The notes: generated by a model from the letters alone, not told the origin. A stretch of DNA of 64,000 bases from Rikenellaceae bacterium (GCA_022766385.1 JALEPJ010000003.1:18231-82230); one strand, 5' to 3'; shown: positions 52,066 to 61,541, counted from the stretch's first letter. Made by a program: numbers and translations.

Positions 52066-53916
52066 CTAATTATCCTCGACCACTGTCATTTCGCAGGCCT
52101 TGCAATCGAAATGCAGAGCCAGCCTGCGCCCGTTATTCACCAGGAACAAGTCCTTGCAAGGCCCGGCTGCTTGATGAACGGGGCACATCCCCAGTTCGTA
52201 GCGTATGCAGTATTTAGTGCGCATCAGCTCCGCATCCCGTACGTGACTCAGTTCGTAGGCCGGCGAGACCTTCTCAGCCCCTCTAGATAGATAGATTGCG
52301 CGAGCTTTCTCATTGGCAATGTTATATTTGTAGCTGAGTTCGCGCTCCGGAAGCATCACTCCGGCATCCTTCTCGCCTCGGGCAAGAGGAATGCTCCTGC
52401 ATCGCAATGCATCGATGTCGGACGCGACCAGACGGCGCATGCTGTTGAGTATTGATACGCTCAGCAGGGGCAGTTTCCCGCCTGCGCTGCTGACATTGAG
52501 TGAGCTGAGTCTGAATATATAGTGTCCGGCGCGTTTGGAGAGCTGTTCGCGTATGAGAGCCTCCTGCCTTTCCCTGTTTTCAGCGCTGTCGGAATCGCAA
52601 TTGAAGCTGCTCAGAATCTCGCGGCCGTCCTCCGATCTAGCCTTTATGTCAATCTTAAAGCTCCCGGAGATGTTCACTTCGAGCTCGACTCCTATCTCAC
52701 GCTTCGGCATATTGCGCTCAAGCTCCTTCTCGAAAGCGGCATTGATATTTCTGAAAAGCCTTGTGCGCGGGGCAATGCCTTCGGCCGTGGCCTTGCATCT
52801 GATGCTGAAGTCTTCGCAGACATCTCCCCTGAAGCCGATTACGCCTTTCTTGCCCGAAAAGGCGAAACCGTCGCCATTGTTGAGCACCAAATTCTGCGAT
52901 GCTGCCTTTATGCTTATTTCAATGGTGGAACGGTCGAGTTTTCTCACTTTTGATACTATTCCTATGTACTCTCCCATTGATTTAGGAGCATTCATCGACG
53001 ACCATTGTCCCCGCTTACCGTCAAGCCAGAGTTCGGAATAGCCCCGGTTGAAGGTCTTGTCGCTGGCAGGAGTGAAGCCTCCGCTACTGTGGCCGAAAGA
53101 GGCTCTCGCGTACTTGTCGGGATGGAGGCGTATCAATTCGTCCAATGCTTCCGAATACTCGCGAACGACATTCTTGACATAGGAAGCATTCTTCAGGCGT
53201 CCTTCAATCTTGAAACTCACGACTCCCACTTCAGCGAGGTCCCCGAGTCTGGAAATCAAGCGGTAGTCCTTCAGGGAGAGGAGGGCCTTGTTCCGCTGCA
53301 GTATTTTCCCGTCGCTGTCTACGAGGTCGTATAATGAGCGGCAGGCCTGGATACAGGCTCCTCTGTTGGCACTGCGCCCCGCGATTCTTTCGGAGAGATA
53401 GCATTGCCCGCTATAACATACACAGAGGGCTCCGTGTACGAAATACTCCAATTCGCAGCCACTGGCCTCCTTAATCTTTCTTATATCCTCCAGACTGCTC
53501 TCTCTCTCGAGCACCAATCTGCTGAATCCCAGGCTCTTGTAGAAAAGTGCCTTGGCACTGTCCCTGATGGCGCACTGGGTAGAGGCGTGGAGAGGAACTT
53601 TGATATCATCCCAGCCGGTAAGCGCGAGGTCCTGGACTATGAAGGCATCCACGCCAGCTTCCTGGGCATCTAGCATAAGGCGGTGAACGCGGTCAAGCTC
53701 ATTGTCATATATTATGGTGTTGACGGTAAGGAATACTCTGGCACCGAAACGGTGGGCGTGCTCGCATACCCTGGCGACATCCGCCATAGTATTGCCTGCG
53801 TCCTTTCTGGCACCGAACTCCTCTCCTGCCATATATACGGCATCGGCACCGCAGTCAATGGCCGCGATGCCGATGTCAGCGTTTCTCGCCGGGGCGAGAA
53901 GTTCAAGATATTCCAT
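52066..53916 (-). CDS. U32 family protein (RlhA-type, with DUF3656)
   Basis: U32 'collagenase-like' family, several members of which hydroxylate rRNA or tRNA, not peptides. The 616 residues begin with the typical ELLAPARNADIGIAAIDCGADAVYMAG and carry the four-Cys cluster region (FVHGALCVCYSGQCYLSERIAGRSANRGACIQACR, about 160-195). FKIEGRLKNASYVKNVVREY and a long C-terminal extension with further cysteines (CIRYELGMCPVH, FDCKACEM) follow. The size matches RlhA-like proteins (23S rRNA C2501 hydroxylation in E. coli), so RNA modification is the best guess. Its start overlaps the stop of the TPR gene (TAATG). Confidence 0.82.
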   Translation of the reverse strand: MEYLELLAPARNADIGIAAIDCGADAVYMAGEEFGARKDAGNTMADVARVCEHAHRFGARVFLTVNTIIYDNELDRVHRLMLDAQEAGVDAFIVQDLALTGWDDIKVPLHASTQCAIRDSAKALFYKSLGFSRLVLERESSLEDIRKIKEASGCELEYFVHGALCVCYSGQCYLSERIAGRSANRGACIQACRSLYDLVDSDGKILQRNKALLSLKDYRLISRLGDLAEVGVVSFKIEGRLKNASYVKNVVREYSEALDELIRLHPDKYARASFGHSSGGFTPASDKTFNRGYSELWLDGKRGQWSSMNAPKSMGEYIGIVSKVRKLDRSTIEISIKAASQNLVLNNGDGFAFSGKKGVIGFRGDVCEDFSIRCKATAEGIAPRTRLFRNINAAFEKELERNMPKREIGVELEVNISGSFKIDIKARSEDGREILSSFNCDSDSAENRERQEALIREQLSKRAGHYIFRLSSLNVSSAGGKLPLLSVSILNSMRRLVASDIDALRCRSIPLARGEKDAGVMLPERELSYKYNIANEKARAIYLSRGAEKVSPAYELSHVRDAELMRTKYCIRYELGMCPVHQAAGPCKDLFLVNNGRRLALHFDCKACEMTVVEDN

Positions 53917-54848
53917 TACTTGAGAACGTTGAGCTGCTGCTTTGCCTGTGCACCGTAAGTAGCATCGTTTTCAACCTTGGTGTAGAACTCCTTAGCCTTT
54001 TCCTTGTTGCCAAGCTGCTGGTAGAGAGCACCGAGAGTGAAGTTGATGGCTGCTGCATCCTTAGCGTTAGGTGAGATGCCGAGGTACTTCTCGTAGAACT
54101 CGATAGCTGACTTGTTGTCCTTGAGCTGAGAAGCTGCTGAAGCTGCAAGCTTGTAAGCGTTAGCGCTCTCAACATACTCGTTTGACTTCTCGCAAGCTGC
54201 GATAACGTCCTTGAATTTTTTCTCCTTGAGGAGAGCCTGAGCGTCCTTCAGGTAGATATTTGCGAGTTGCTTTACTGCATTGGCCTCCTGACCGTTGGCT
54301 CTTGCCTGCTCGAAAGCTGCGATAGCGCCTTCTTTGTCTCCGGTCTGGTTGAGAGCCATTGCGAGCTGGAGAGCTGAGATGCCGTCCTCAGGGTTTTCTG
54401 CGAGCACATCCTTGAAAGCAGCAATTGCACCGGCGAAATCCTTTGCCTTGTAAAGAGCGCCTGCCTTGGCTTTCTTAGCCTGTGAAACGAGGGTCTTGGC
54501 TTCCTCCTCAACGTCTATGGCTTCATACTCCACTGCGACCTTGATGGCCTCTGCGAGAGTAGCGATGCCCTCATCGTACTTGGCGTCCCTGATTTCTCCC
54601 TTGGCGATATTGAGAACAATTGCAGGGATGACACCCTTGCAGGTGGCTATGAGTTCTGCGCCTTCCTCACCGCAAGCCTGAGCTTCGACGAGAGCTTCCT
54701 TGAAGCCTGTGAGAGCAGTAGCATAATCTTTGTTGTCAAGTGCTTCGCTTGCGCTCTGTGCTGTCTCGGTAGCCTTTTCCAGATCCTGTGCAGATACGAC
54801 GCCTGCTGTGAGAGCGAGCGCGATTAAAGAGAGAATTACTTTTTTCAT
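53916..54848 (-). CDS. Exported tetratricopeptide-repeat protein
   Basis: From ATG 54848 (MKKVILSLIALALTAGVVSAQ, cleavable signal) the protein has 310 residues; the track's 37 earlier residues lie upstream of the promoter. It contains several TPR units, for example ALYKAKDFAGAIAAFKDVLAENPEDGISALQLAMALNQTGDKEGAIAAFEQA and FYEKYLGISPNAKDAAAINFTLGALYQQLGNKEKAKEFYTKV. It is very Ala/Lys/Glu rich and uses strongly biased codons, suggesting an abundant periplasmic protein. It overlaps the U32 start by one base and is divergent from the M16-like gene. The partner it scaffolds is unknown. Confidence 0.82.
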   Translation of the reverse strand: MKKVILSLIALALTAGVVSAQDLEKATETAQSASEALDNKDYATALTGFKEALVEAQACGEEGAELIATCKGVIPAIVLNIAKGEIRDAKYDEGIATLAEAIKVAVEYEAIDVEEEAKTLVSQAKKAKAGALYKAKDFAGAIAAFKDVLAENPEDGISALQLAMALNQTGDKEGAIAAFEQARANGQEANAVKQLANIYLKDAQALLKEKKFKDVIAACEKSNEYVESANAYKLAASAASQLKDNKSAIEFYEKYLGISPNAKDAAAINFTLGALYQQLGNKEKAKEFYTKVENDATYGAQAKQQLNVLK

Positions 54849-54894
54849 AATGCTTATAAGTTTACTTAAGTTATAATTCAGTTTACGCAAAGTA

Positions 54895-54924
54895 CAAAAG
54901 TAGTAAAATTTCTTTTTACTTTTG
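54895..54924. promoter_or_regulatory. Back-to-back -7 elements for the TPR and M16-like genes
   Basis: TACTTTTG occurs on the minus strand at 54895-54902 (for the TPR gene) and on the plus strand at 54917-54924 (for the M16-like gene), only 14 nt apart. Both match TAnnTTTG, and together they form an inverted repeat. The -33 zones of the two promoters must overlap. Confidence 0.55.
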
Positions 54925-54941
54925 TAAACGGTCAAAGATAA

Positions 54942-57548
54942 ATGACAAATATGAGACATTTCGGACGGATAACAATTCTATCATTGGCCTTCTTGGTCTC
55001 TGTATCAACCTTCTTCCTCAGAGGGCAGGAACTTCCGTCATTGCCGAAAGCTCCCGAAGTGGTCACCAGCTCCCTCCCGAACGGAATTCAATATTATCTG
55101 GTAAAGAATACGGCCTCCAGCGGCTTTGCGGATTTCGCTCTCGTTCAAAAGGGACGGGTCAGTGAGGCCTCCTCCCGGAATGCTCTCACGAATCTTCAGC
55201 ATTTTCAGAAATCCAAGCCATACCAATATCTTGCCAAACTCGGCGTAGGCTACGAAAAAGACGGCTATGTGCGCAATGAAGGTGATGCTACCGTATTCAA
55301 ATTCAGTGATGTACCGGTTTCCAAGCTCGGTCCGAGGGATACGGTGCTCCTGATGCTTTTTGACCTTTGCGAGCTCAGTTCGGAGAGTCAGGCCATTATA
55401 GTGGCAGGTGACATTGACATAGAAGCAGTAAAGCAGCGGATGGATGTGTTTTCTATGATGGTCACTCCAAGAAATGCAGCGCAGCCGCTTACGAGGGATG
55501 ACTGGACAGCCTCGACGGAGACTCAGTATTCTGTGGTCAATTTTCGCTCCTCGACCGAGGCCAGACTGGGTGTAATCTTCCATTCCGACAGGACGCCCGC
55601 CAAGGCTATGGGCAGCATTCAGCCTCTGGTGAGTGAGAATTATGCCCGCCAGCTCGGTGTTTTGGGCGTAAACAGGCTTGAAAGGGCCTTCAGGCGTGCG
55701 GAGCTTCCTTATACCGATGCATCCTTCGATTTCAAGGGCAGCGCGGACGGACCGGGACCGGAGGAATGCTCTTTCGGCATCACGGTATCTATAGACGATG
55801 CCCCGGAGGCAGTAGCTTTGCTCGCCCGTGTCTTCTCGACTTTGAGCAATGAAGACGTAAGCCTCGCAGAATATAGGAATGCCAGGGACAAGCAGATTCT
55901 GAGCAGTGCGCTTTCTCCGGATAGCTATTCCAATGCTGATTGGGTGCGTGTCTGCACTTCTTCATATCTCTACGGATCCAATCTTGCTTCGCCGCAGACC
56001 CGCAAGTCATTCTTCCTTGACCGGAGCATGGACTCGAAACTTGAACTCCAGTTCTTCAACGAATTCAAGAGAGCTTTCCTCGGAGGACAAAAGACCCTGA
56101 GTTTCATGCATTACAGTCCCTTGCTCCCGCATTTTGAAATCGCTTCCGATGTCCTGCTTCCCATCTTCGACGAGGCTTGGCAGGAAGCTGTCAGCGGAGG
56201 CAAAGAGGTCTATTCAGTAAACCGGAGCGATACCTTGAGCCTCCACCTTCAAAAATCCAAGTCCAAACTGAAGAGCAGTGCCCCCGATGTCATCACCGGC
56301 GGTGAGATCTGGACTTTCGCTAACGGCATGAGGGTGATATTCAAGAAAACGGGAAATGACAAGCGCTTCCATTATGCCTTTATGCTGAACGGAGGTCTCT
56401 CCGAGTTTCCGGATCTGAAATACGGCGAAGCCGCCTATGTGAGCGATATGCTGAGACTCAATCACGTTGCGGGCATCAGCAGCAGGAGCTTCTACGATAT
56501 GCTGGCCGCGAACGGCATCACAATGAGCTCCAAGGTCGGTCCGGGCAATTTCGTCATCTCCGGCTCAGTCCCTTCGAACAATTATCGCCTTTTGCTCAAG
56601 TCCCTCATTGCCCTTGCAAATGAAAGAACAGTTGATGAGGAAGCCTTCGACTGGTACAGGCAATGCGACCGCCTGACCAGCTCTCTCGAACGCAAAAGCC
56701 AGGAGGGAGTGGATGCCTTGCTGGACAGTCTGATGTGCCCGGGAAACAAATACTCATTGCACCGCAGCGGCGCCCCTGTTTCCGATGATTTGCAGCAACG
56801 CTCCGACAGGTATTTCAATGATAGGTTCTCGCACTGCAACGATGGTGTTATTGTAATTATTGGGGATATTGACCCTTATGTTCTCAGGAGTGAATTCCAG
56901 AATTACATAGGCCATTTCCGTACCTCTAATAGCTATGCTTTACGGCCTCAGCCTCAGCCTCTGAGGGGCAGTGGCAGCGCCACCTATCTCTATGACGCCG
57001 CTGAGTCGGAGACGGGTGACGGATATCCCGGACTTTATCTGGCAATGTCGGTGGAAATGCCTTTCTCGGCACAGAAATATATGGCTTTCAGAGTGGCTGT
57101 CACAGAACTCAGAAGAAGGGTTACAGAGTCGCTTGACGAATTGGGAATGTATGCGGAAGTTCAGGATTCCTACGAACTGTATCCTACGGAACGTCTGAGT
57201 GTCAAGATTTTCTGCCGTCCGGCTGAGAGCAGGGGCTTGCCATCGGGCCTTGATCCGGATGACTCGCTCTATGCTATGACGGCAGTCCGTCTGGCCCTCT
57301 CTGACCTTTCTTCAGCCCCTGCGAAGGAGGAACTGATATCCGCAGCGAAACTTGCGCTCATTTCCGAGTTCAAGTCGGAGCTTGCAAAGCCTGAAGAACT
57401 GATAAATGCAGTTCTGATGAGATATTCTGCCGGCAAGGACCTGGTAAGTGACTATAGGTCGAAGATTGAGGCGGTGAAAGCTTCCGATGTCCAGGAACTC
57501 CTCTCCGCCATCACTGAAGGTGTTAAAGTCGAACTTGTATATTATTAA
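54942..57548 (+). CDS. M16-type peptidase homologue without zinc motif
   Basis: An 868-residue exported protein with the two-lobed layout of M16 (insulinase/PqqL-type) peptidases: LPNGIQYYLVKNTASSGFADFALVQKG, then a second lobe starting TFANGMRVIFKKTGNDKRFHYAFMLNGGLSEFP. ATG 54951 (MRHFGRITILSLAFLVSV) is an alternative start and gives a cleaner signal peptide. The HxxEH zinc motif expected soon after the first strand is replaced by SEASSRNALTNLQHFQ, and the second lobe has none either. It is therefore probably non-catalytic, perhaps a partner or chaperone of an active M16. It is divergent from the abundant TPR protein. Confidence 0.78.
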   Translation: MTNMRHFGRITILSLAFLVSVSTFFLRGQELPSLPKAPEVVTSSLPNGIQYYLVKNTASSGFADFALVQKGRVSEASSRNALTNLQHFQKSKPYQYLAKLGVGYEKDGYVRNEGDATVFKFSDVPVSKLGPRDTVLLMLFDLCELSSESQAIIVAGDIDIEAVKQRMDVFSMMVTPRNAAQPLTRDDWTASTETQYSVVNFRSSTEARLGVIFHSDRTPAKAMGSIQPLVSENYARQLGVLGVNRLERAFRRAELPYTDASFDFKGSADGPGPEECSFGITVSIDDAPEAVALLARVFSTLSNEDVSLAEYRNARDKQILSSALSPDSYSNADWVRVCTSSYLYGSNLASPQTRKSFFLDRSMDSKLELQFFNEFKRAFLGGQKTLSFMHYSPLLPHFEIASDVLLPIFDEAWQEAVSGGKEVYSVNRSDTLSLHLQKSKSKLKSSAPDVITGGEIWTFANGMRVIFKKTGNDKRFHYAFMLNGGLSEFPDLKYGEAAYVSDMLRLNHVAGISSRSFYDMLAANGITMSSKVGPGNFVISGSVPSNNYRLLLKSLIALANERTVDEEAFDWYRQCDRLTSSLERKSQEGVDALLDSLMCPGNKYSLHRSGAPVSDDLQQRSDRYFNDRFSHCNDGVIVIIGDIDPYVLRSEFQNYIGHFRTSNSYALRPQPQPLRGSGSATYLYDAAESETGDGYPGLYLAMSVEMPFSAQKYMAFRVAVTELRRRVTESLDELGMYAEVQDSYELYPTERLSVKIFCRPAESRGLPSGLDPDDSLYAMTAVRLALSDLSSAPAKEELISAAKLALISEFKSELAKPEELINAVLMRYSAGKDLVSDYRSKIEAVKASDVQELLSAITEGVKVELVYY

Positions 57549-57561
57549 TATTCAACTATAT

Positions 57562-58164
57562 ATGGCACACAACGGTTTCGGTACCATTGTCCAGATTGGG
57601 GACTGCCTCATTTCCGAAGATGTTTTCGCGGAGTTCTTCTGCTGTGATTATGCCCTGTGCAAGGGCAAATGCTGCATAGTCGGCGACTGCGGTGCTCCTA
57701 TGGAGGAGGACGAACCGGAACTGTGCGAGCGTGACTACCCATCATACAAGCATCTGATGAGCGAGGCAGGCAGAAAGGCTGCTGAGGACAAGGGCTTCTT
57801 TGAGATTGACATAGAAGGTGATATTGTCACCCCTCTCGTGCCAGGAACTGAAGAATGCGCCTACTGTTCCTTTGATTCCGAGGGCAATTGCCTCTGCTCC
57901 ATCGAAATGAGTTTCCTGCAGGGAAAGTGTGCCTTCCGCAAGCCCATTTCCTGCTCACTCTATCCCATACGCATATCCAAACTCAGCAATGGCACTCTGG
58001 CCCTGAACGTACATCATTGGGATATATGCAAGGATGCTTTCGAGAAGGGCAAGCGTGAGAATGTGAGGGTCTATCAGTTTCTGAAAGAGCCACTTACGAG
58101 ACGTTTCGGTGCCGAATGGTATGAGCAACTCTGCGCCGCAGCCGAAATGGTTCTGAACCAATAA
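57562..58164 (+). CDS. DUF3109 family cysteine-rich protein
   Basis: From ATG 57562 (MAHNGFGTIVQIGDCLISEDVFAEFFCCDYALCKGKCC) the protein has 200 residues; the track start lies inside the M16-like gene. It has about a dozen cysteines, grouped as CCDYALCKGKCCIVGDCG near the N terminus, CAYCSFDSEGNCLCS (about 95-110) and CAFRKPISCSLYPIRI. This pattern suits metal or iron-sulfur binding, as in DUF3109 and related YkgJ-type proteins. It has no signal peptide. Its function is unknown. It is 13 nt downstream of the M16-like gene and may be cotranscribed. Confidence 0.82.
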   Translation: MAHNGFGTIVQIGDCLISEDVFAEFFCCDYALCKGKCCIVGDCGAPMEEDEPELCERDYPSYKHLMSEAGRKAAEDKGFFEIDIEGDIVTPLVPGTEECAYCSFDSEGNCLCSIEMSFLQGKCAFRKPISCSLYPIRISKLSNGTLALNVHHWDICKDAFEKGKRENVRVYQFLKEPLTRRFGAEWYEQLCAAAEMVLNQ

Positions 58165-58195
58165 GCGTATTCCGCAAAAACATACGTGATTTTTC

Positions 58196-58226
58196 TTGCA
58201 TATTCAAAAGATGTGTAATATCTTTG
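58196..58226 (+). promoter_or_regulatory. Promoter of the MacAB-TolC-like operon
   Basis: TTG (58196-58198), 20 nt, TATCTTTG (58219-58226), 25 nt upstream of the ABC ATPase start. A good match to the Bacteroidota consensus. Confidence 0.65.
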
Positions 58227-58251
58227 TGGCGTACTAATAAACTAATACACT

Positions 58252-58974
58252 ATGCTTCTTGAACTCAAAGATATTAATAAGACATACAACAACGGCCAGC
58301 CTCTCCACGTGCTGAAGGGGATTGACATGGCCATTGATAAAGGAGAGTTCGTCTCCATTATGGGCGCTTCAGGTTCTGGCAAATCCACATTGCTCAATAT
58401 CCTCGGCATTCTGGACGACTATGATTCGGGCGAATACTGGCTGGACGGAAAACTTATGAAGAATCTCTCTGAAAAGCAAGCTGCCGAGTACAGGAACAAG
58501 CAGATAGGCTTCATCTTCCAGTCCTTCAATCTGATAGGCTTCAAGACTGCGGTCGAAAACGTTGAACTCCCTCTCTTCTACAAGGGTGTCCCTCGCAAGA
58601 AACGCCACGAACTGGCTGTAGAGTATCTGGACAAACTGGGCCTCAAGGATTGGGCTCACCATTATCCGAATGAGATGTCAGGTGGCCAGAAGCAGAGGGT
58701 GGCAATTGCGCGCGCCCTGATTACCCAGCCCAAGCTGATTCTCGCCGATGAGCCTACGGGAGCCCTCGATTCAAAGACTTCCGTTGAGGTTATGGAACTC
58801 TTGACTTCGCTGAACCGCAGCGAGGGAGTGACCATCGTTGTAGTCACCCACGAGAGCGGAGTGGCGAATTGCACCGACAAAATCATACATATCAAGGATG
58901 GAGTCATAGGCCAGGTAGAGTTCAATAAGATGCACAATGCTTCTGCATTCGGAACCAAAACCATTATGAAGTAG
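58252..58974 (+). CDS. MacB/LolD-type ABC transporter ATPase
   Basis: Cytoplasmic ATPase of a type VII ABC exporter. The 240 residues show Walker A GASGSGKST (38-46), the Q-loop QSFNL, the signature MSGGQKQRVAIARAL, Walker B LILADEPTGALD and the H-loop VVVTHE. It is followed 3 nt later by the first permease. It is a stand-alone ATPase, so the transporter is ATPase plus two separate permeases, not a fused MacB. The cargo is unknown. Confidence 0.94.
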   Translation: MLLELKDINKTYNNGQPLHVLKGIDMAIDKGEFVSIMGASGSGKSTLLNILGILDDYDSGEYWLDGKLMKNLSEKQAAEYRNKQIGFIFQSFNLIGFKTAVENVELPLFYKGVPRKKRHELAVEYLDKLGLKDWAHHYPNEMSGGQKQRVAIARALITQPKLILADEPTGALDSKTSVEVMELLTSLNRSEGVTIVVVTHESGVANCTDKIIHIKDGVIGQVEFNKMHNASAFGTKTIMK

Positions 58975-58977
58975 GAA

Positions 58978-60240
58978 ATGAAGGACATTTTCATAGAAAT
59001 CATAGAGTCCATCAAAAGAAATCGCCTCCGCACTGCACTGACCGGCTTCGCGGTGGCCTGGGGCATCTTTATACTAATTGTGCTGCTGGGCTCGGGAAAC
59101 GGTCTGATTAACTCTATGACCAGAAGTATGGGCAATATCAATCTGAATACAATGGATGTATTCGGTTCCTATACTTCCAAGCCTTATGACGGCCTCAAGT
59201 CCGGAAGGGAAATCGTCCTTGAGGAAAGGGATGTGGATTTACTTGAAAGCGAACTCTTTTCCACTGTCATTGACGGTGTTACTCCTGTCATAACTCAGAG
59301 CCTGAACGTCTCTTACGGAAAGAAGCACTCTTCCGTCAGCCTTTGCGGCTGTTACATTGACCTAAAGGATATGTACAAGATCAAACTCTGCGCCGGCCGT
59401 TTCATCAACGAGACGGACTTGAAGGAGAGCCGCAAGCTTATTGTCATTCCTTCCGGTCTGGCGGAGAGGCTTTTCGGGATTGAGGACAATTTCGAGAAGG
59501 CGATAGGCCTGAGGGTGAAGAGCGACATTGCCTCCTTCCTCGTCGTGGGAGTTTATCAATCTGACGGAATGTCAATGGCTTACGAGGCATATGCGCCATA
59601 TTCGACCATCAGGAGCCTTTTCAACAAGGGCAAATTTGTGGAATTCATCTCCTTCTCCTACCACGGTCTGGAGGAAGAGGAAAGCGAGGAGTTCGAGAAC
59701 AGCGTCAGGTCTGTATTGAACGTAAGCCACAGGGCAGATCCTACTGACAAGGGAGCCATCTATATTTCCAACAATCTGTCCCAGAACGGACAGATGGAGA
59801 AGGCGAGGCGCTATATCAAGCTCTTCCTGTGGGTTGTGGGTTTTTTCACCCTTCTCAGCGGAATAGTAGGCGTCTCCAACATTATGCTTATTACGGTAAA
59901 GGAGAGAACGCGCGAATTCGGTATACGCAAGGCCATAGGCGCGCGGCCTTGGGATGTCATCAAGCTAATAATCTCTGAAAGTGTGGCCATTACGGCCTTC
60001 TTCGGATATGTGGGAATGGTTCTGGGTATGATTGCCTGCCGCATACTCGATTGGAAGATGGGGAACAGTGAAACCGAGGTGCTGGGAATGAAATTCTCTA
60101 TCTTCGTTGACCCTACCGTAGGCCTGGATGTAGCTCTGGAAGCGACTTTGCTCCTCATAGTAGCCGGAACTGTTGCCGGTCTTGTACCGGCCCTCAAAGC
60201 TGCGAAAGTAAGGCCGATAGAGGCACTGAGAGCCGAATGA
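58978..60240 (+). CDS. MacB-type ABC permease (first of two)
   Basis: 420 residues with the MacB layout: one N-terminal membrane segment (RTALTGFAVAWGIFILIVLLGSGNG), a large periplasmic MacB_PCD-like domain, and three C-terminal segments of the FtsX type (FLWVVGFFTLLSGIVGVSNIMLITVKERTREFGIRKAIGARPWDVIKLI, later LLLIVAGTVAGLVPALKAAKVRPIEALRAE). The GIRKAIGA coupling motif is clear. The second permease follows 30 nt downstream and looks like a paralogue of about the same size. Confidence 0.93.
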   Translation: MKDIFIEIIESIKRNRLRTALTGFAVAWGIFILIVLLGSGNGLINSMTRSMGNINLNTMDVFGSYTSKPYDGLKSGREIVLEERDVDLLESELFSTVIDGVTPVITQSLNVSYGKKHSSVSLCGCYIDLKDMYKIKLCAGRFINETDLKESRKLIVIPSGLAERLFGIEDNFEKAIGLRVKSDIASFLVVGVYQSDGMSMAYEAYAPYSTIRSLFNKGKFVEFISFSYHGLEEEESEEFENSVRSVLNVSHRADPTDKGAIYISNNLSQNGQMEKARRYIKLFLWVVGFFTLLSGIVGVSNIMLITVKERTREFGIRKAIGARPWDVIKLIISESVAITAFFGYVGMVLGMIACRILDWKMGNSETEVLGMKFSIFVDPTVGLDVALEATLLLIVAGTVAGLVPALKAAKVRPIEALRAE

Positions 60241-60270
60241 CGCCATCCTAAAGGATAATAATGAGATAAG

Positions 60271-61512
60271 ATGAGATTCGATATAGATTCATATTCAGAG
60301 ATTCTGGAGACCATTACCAGGAACAAGGTCAGGAGCTTCCTTACGGGCTTCGGCATTTTCTGGGGCCTCTTTATGCTTCTCTTTATGATGGGAGTCGGCG
60401 ACGGAGTCAGAACTTTGCTGTACAAGCAGCTTGACGGTTTCGCCACTAATACGGCCATTGCCGTATCCAATAACACCAGCCTCCCATACAAGGGAATGAA
60501 GGAAGGCCGTTACTGGTCGATGGAGATGAAAGATGTGGAAAGGCTTGCTCTGATGATTCCCGAACTGGATGTGGTGACCCCGGTGGTGAGCGTGTATGAC
60601 TCAAAGGCCTATAAAGGCGAATATTCGGCCCAGGGCAGCGTGAAGGGAGTGCTTCCCGAGTATAGCCGCATTGAGGCTCCGAAACTAAAATACGGCCGCT
60701 ACATCAACAGGGTGGACATCGACTACAAGCGCAAGGTCTGCGTCATAGGCAAGAAAATCTACCGCGAGCTCTTCCCGGACGGAGGCGACCCTTGCGGACA
60801 GTTCATCAAAGTCGGTCCCGTTTACTACAGGATAGTCGGAGTTGACTTCAATCAGGGCAATGTGAGCATCAACGGCAGTGCCGACAGAACCATCACCATT
60901 CCTCTCACCCTTGCCCAGCAGCTCTACAACAGGGGAGATGTCATCGACCTGCTCTGTATGACGGCCAAAGCCAGTGTGAAAATCAGCGATGTTGAGGAAG
61001 GCATACGCAGTATTATGGCCCGCGCCCACGACTTTGACGAGAGCGACAAGGATGCTCTTATGATAATCAACACCCAGCAGCTATTTATGCTTGTGGAGAA
61101 TATTTTCAAGGGTGTGAACTTCCTGATCTGGCTCATTGGCCTGGGTACTCTCTTGGCCGGTGCCATCGGCGTAAGCAACATTATGATGGTGACCGTTAGG
61201 GAGAGGACTACTGAAATAGGCATTCGAAGGGCAATAGGGGCCACTCCAAGGAATATATTGACACAGATACTTTCGGAGAGTATGCTTCTGACCCTGGTTT
61301 CGGGAATGATAAGCATAGTGATATCGGTGCTCTTCCTGGCCATCGCCAGCATCATTGCCTCCCAAGTCGCCGAGCCGGTCAGCCTCCAGATCAGTTTCAG
61401 GATGGCAATGCTCTCTCTGCTGATACTGACGGTGATGGGTCTGCTTTCCGGCCTTGCCCCGGCTTTGAGGGCAATGGAAATTAAGCCTGTGGATGCAATG
61501 AGGGATGAATAA
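60271..61512 (+). CDS. MacB-type ABC permease (second of two)
   Basis: 413 residues, a paralogue of the preceding gene. It has N-terminal RNKVRSFLTGFGIFWGLFMLLFMMGVGDGV, a periplasmic domain, and the C-terminal FtsX-type part NIFKGVNFLIWLIGLGTLLAGAIGVSNIMMVTVRERTTEIGIRRAIGATPRNILTQI, ending GLAPALRAMEIKPVDAMRDE. Two distinct permeases with one ATPase suggest a heterodimeric channel. The membrane fusion protein gene starts about 30 nt after it (preferred start). Confidence 0.93.
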   Translation: MRFDIDSYSEILETITRNKVRSFLTGFGIFWGLFMLLFMMGVGDGVRTLLYKQLDGFATNTAIAVSNNTSLPYKGMKEGRYWSMEMKDVERLALMIPELDVVTPVVSVYDSKAYKGEYSAQGSVKGVLPEYSRIEAPKLKYGRYINRVDIDYKRKVCVIGKKIYRELFPDGGDPCGQFIKVGPVYYRIVGVDFNQGNVSINGSADRTITIPLTLAQQLYNRGDVIDLLCMTAKASVKISDVEEGIRSIMARAHDFDESDKDALMIINTQQLFMLVENIFKGVNFLIWLIGLGTLLAGAIGVSNIMMVTVRERTTEIGIRRAIGATPRNILTQILSESMLLTLVSGMISIVISVLFLAIASIIASQVAEPVSLQISFRMAMLSLLILTVMGLLSGLAPALRAMEIKPVDAMRDE

Positions 61513-61541
61513 TAATGACTGAAAAATTAAGAAACGACTAT

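Noticed and set aside
54849-54959. N-terminal extension of the TPR gene (MSHICHLSLTVYKSKKKF...)
   Set aside because: It crosses the candidate promoter and part of the divergent gene's leader. The ATG at 54848 begins a typical signal peptide.
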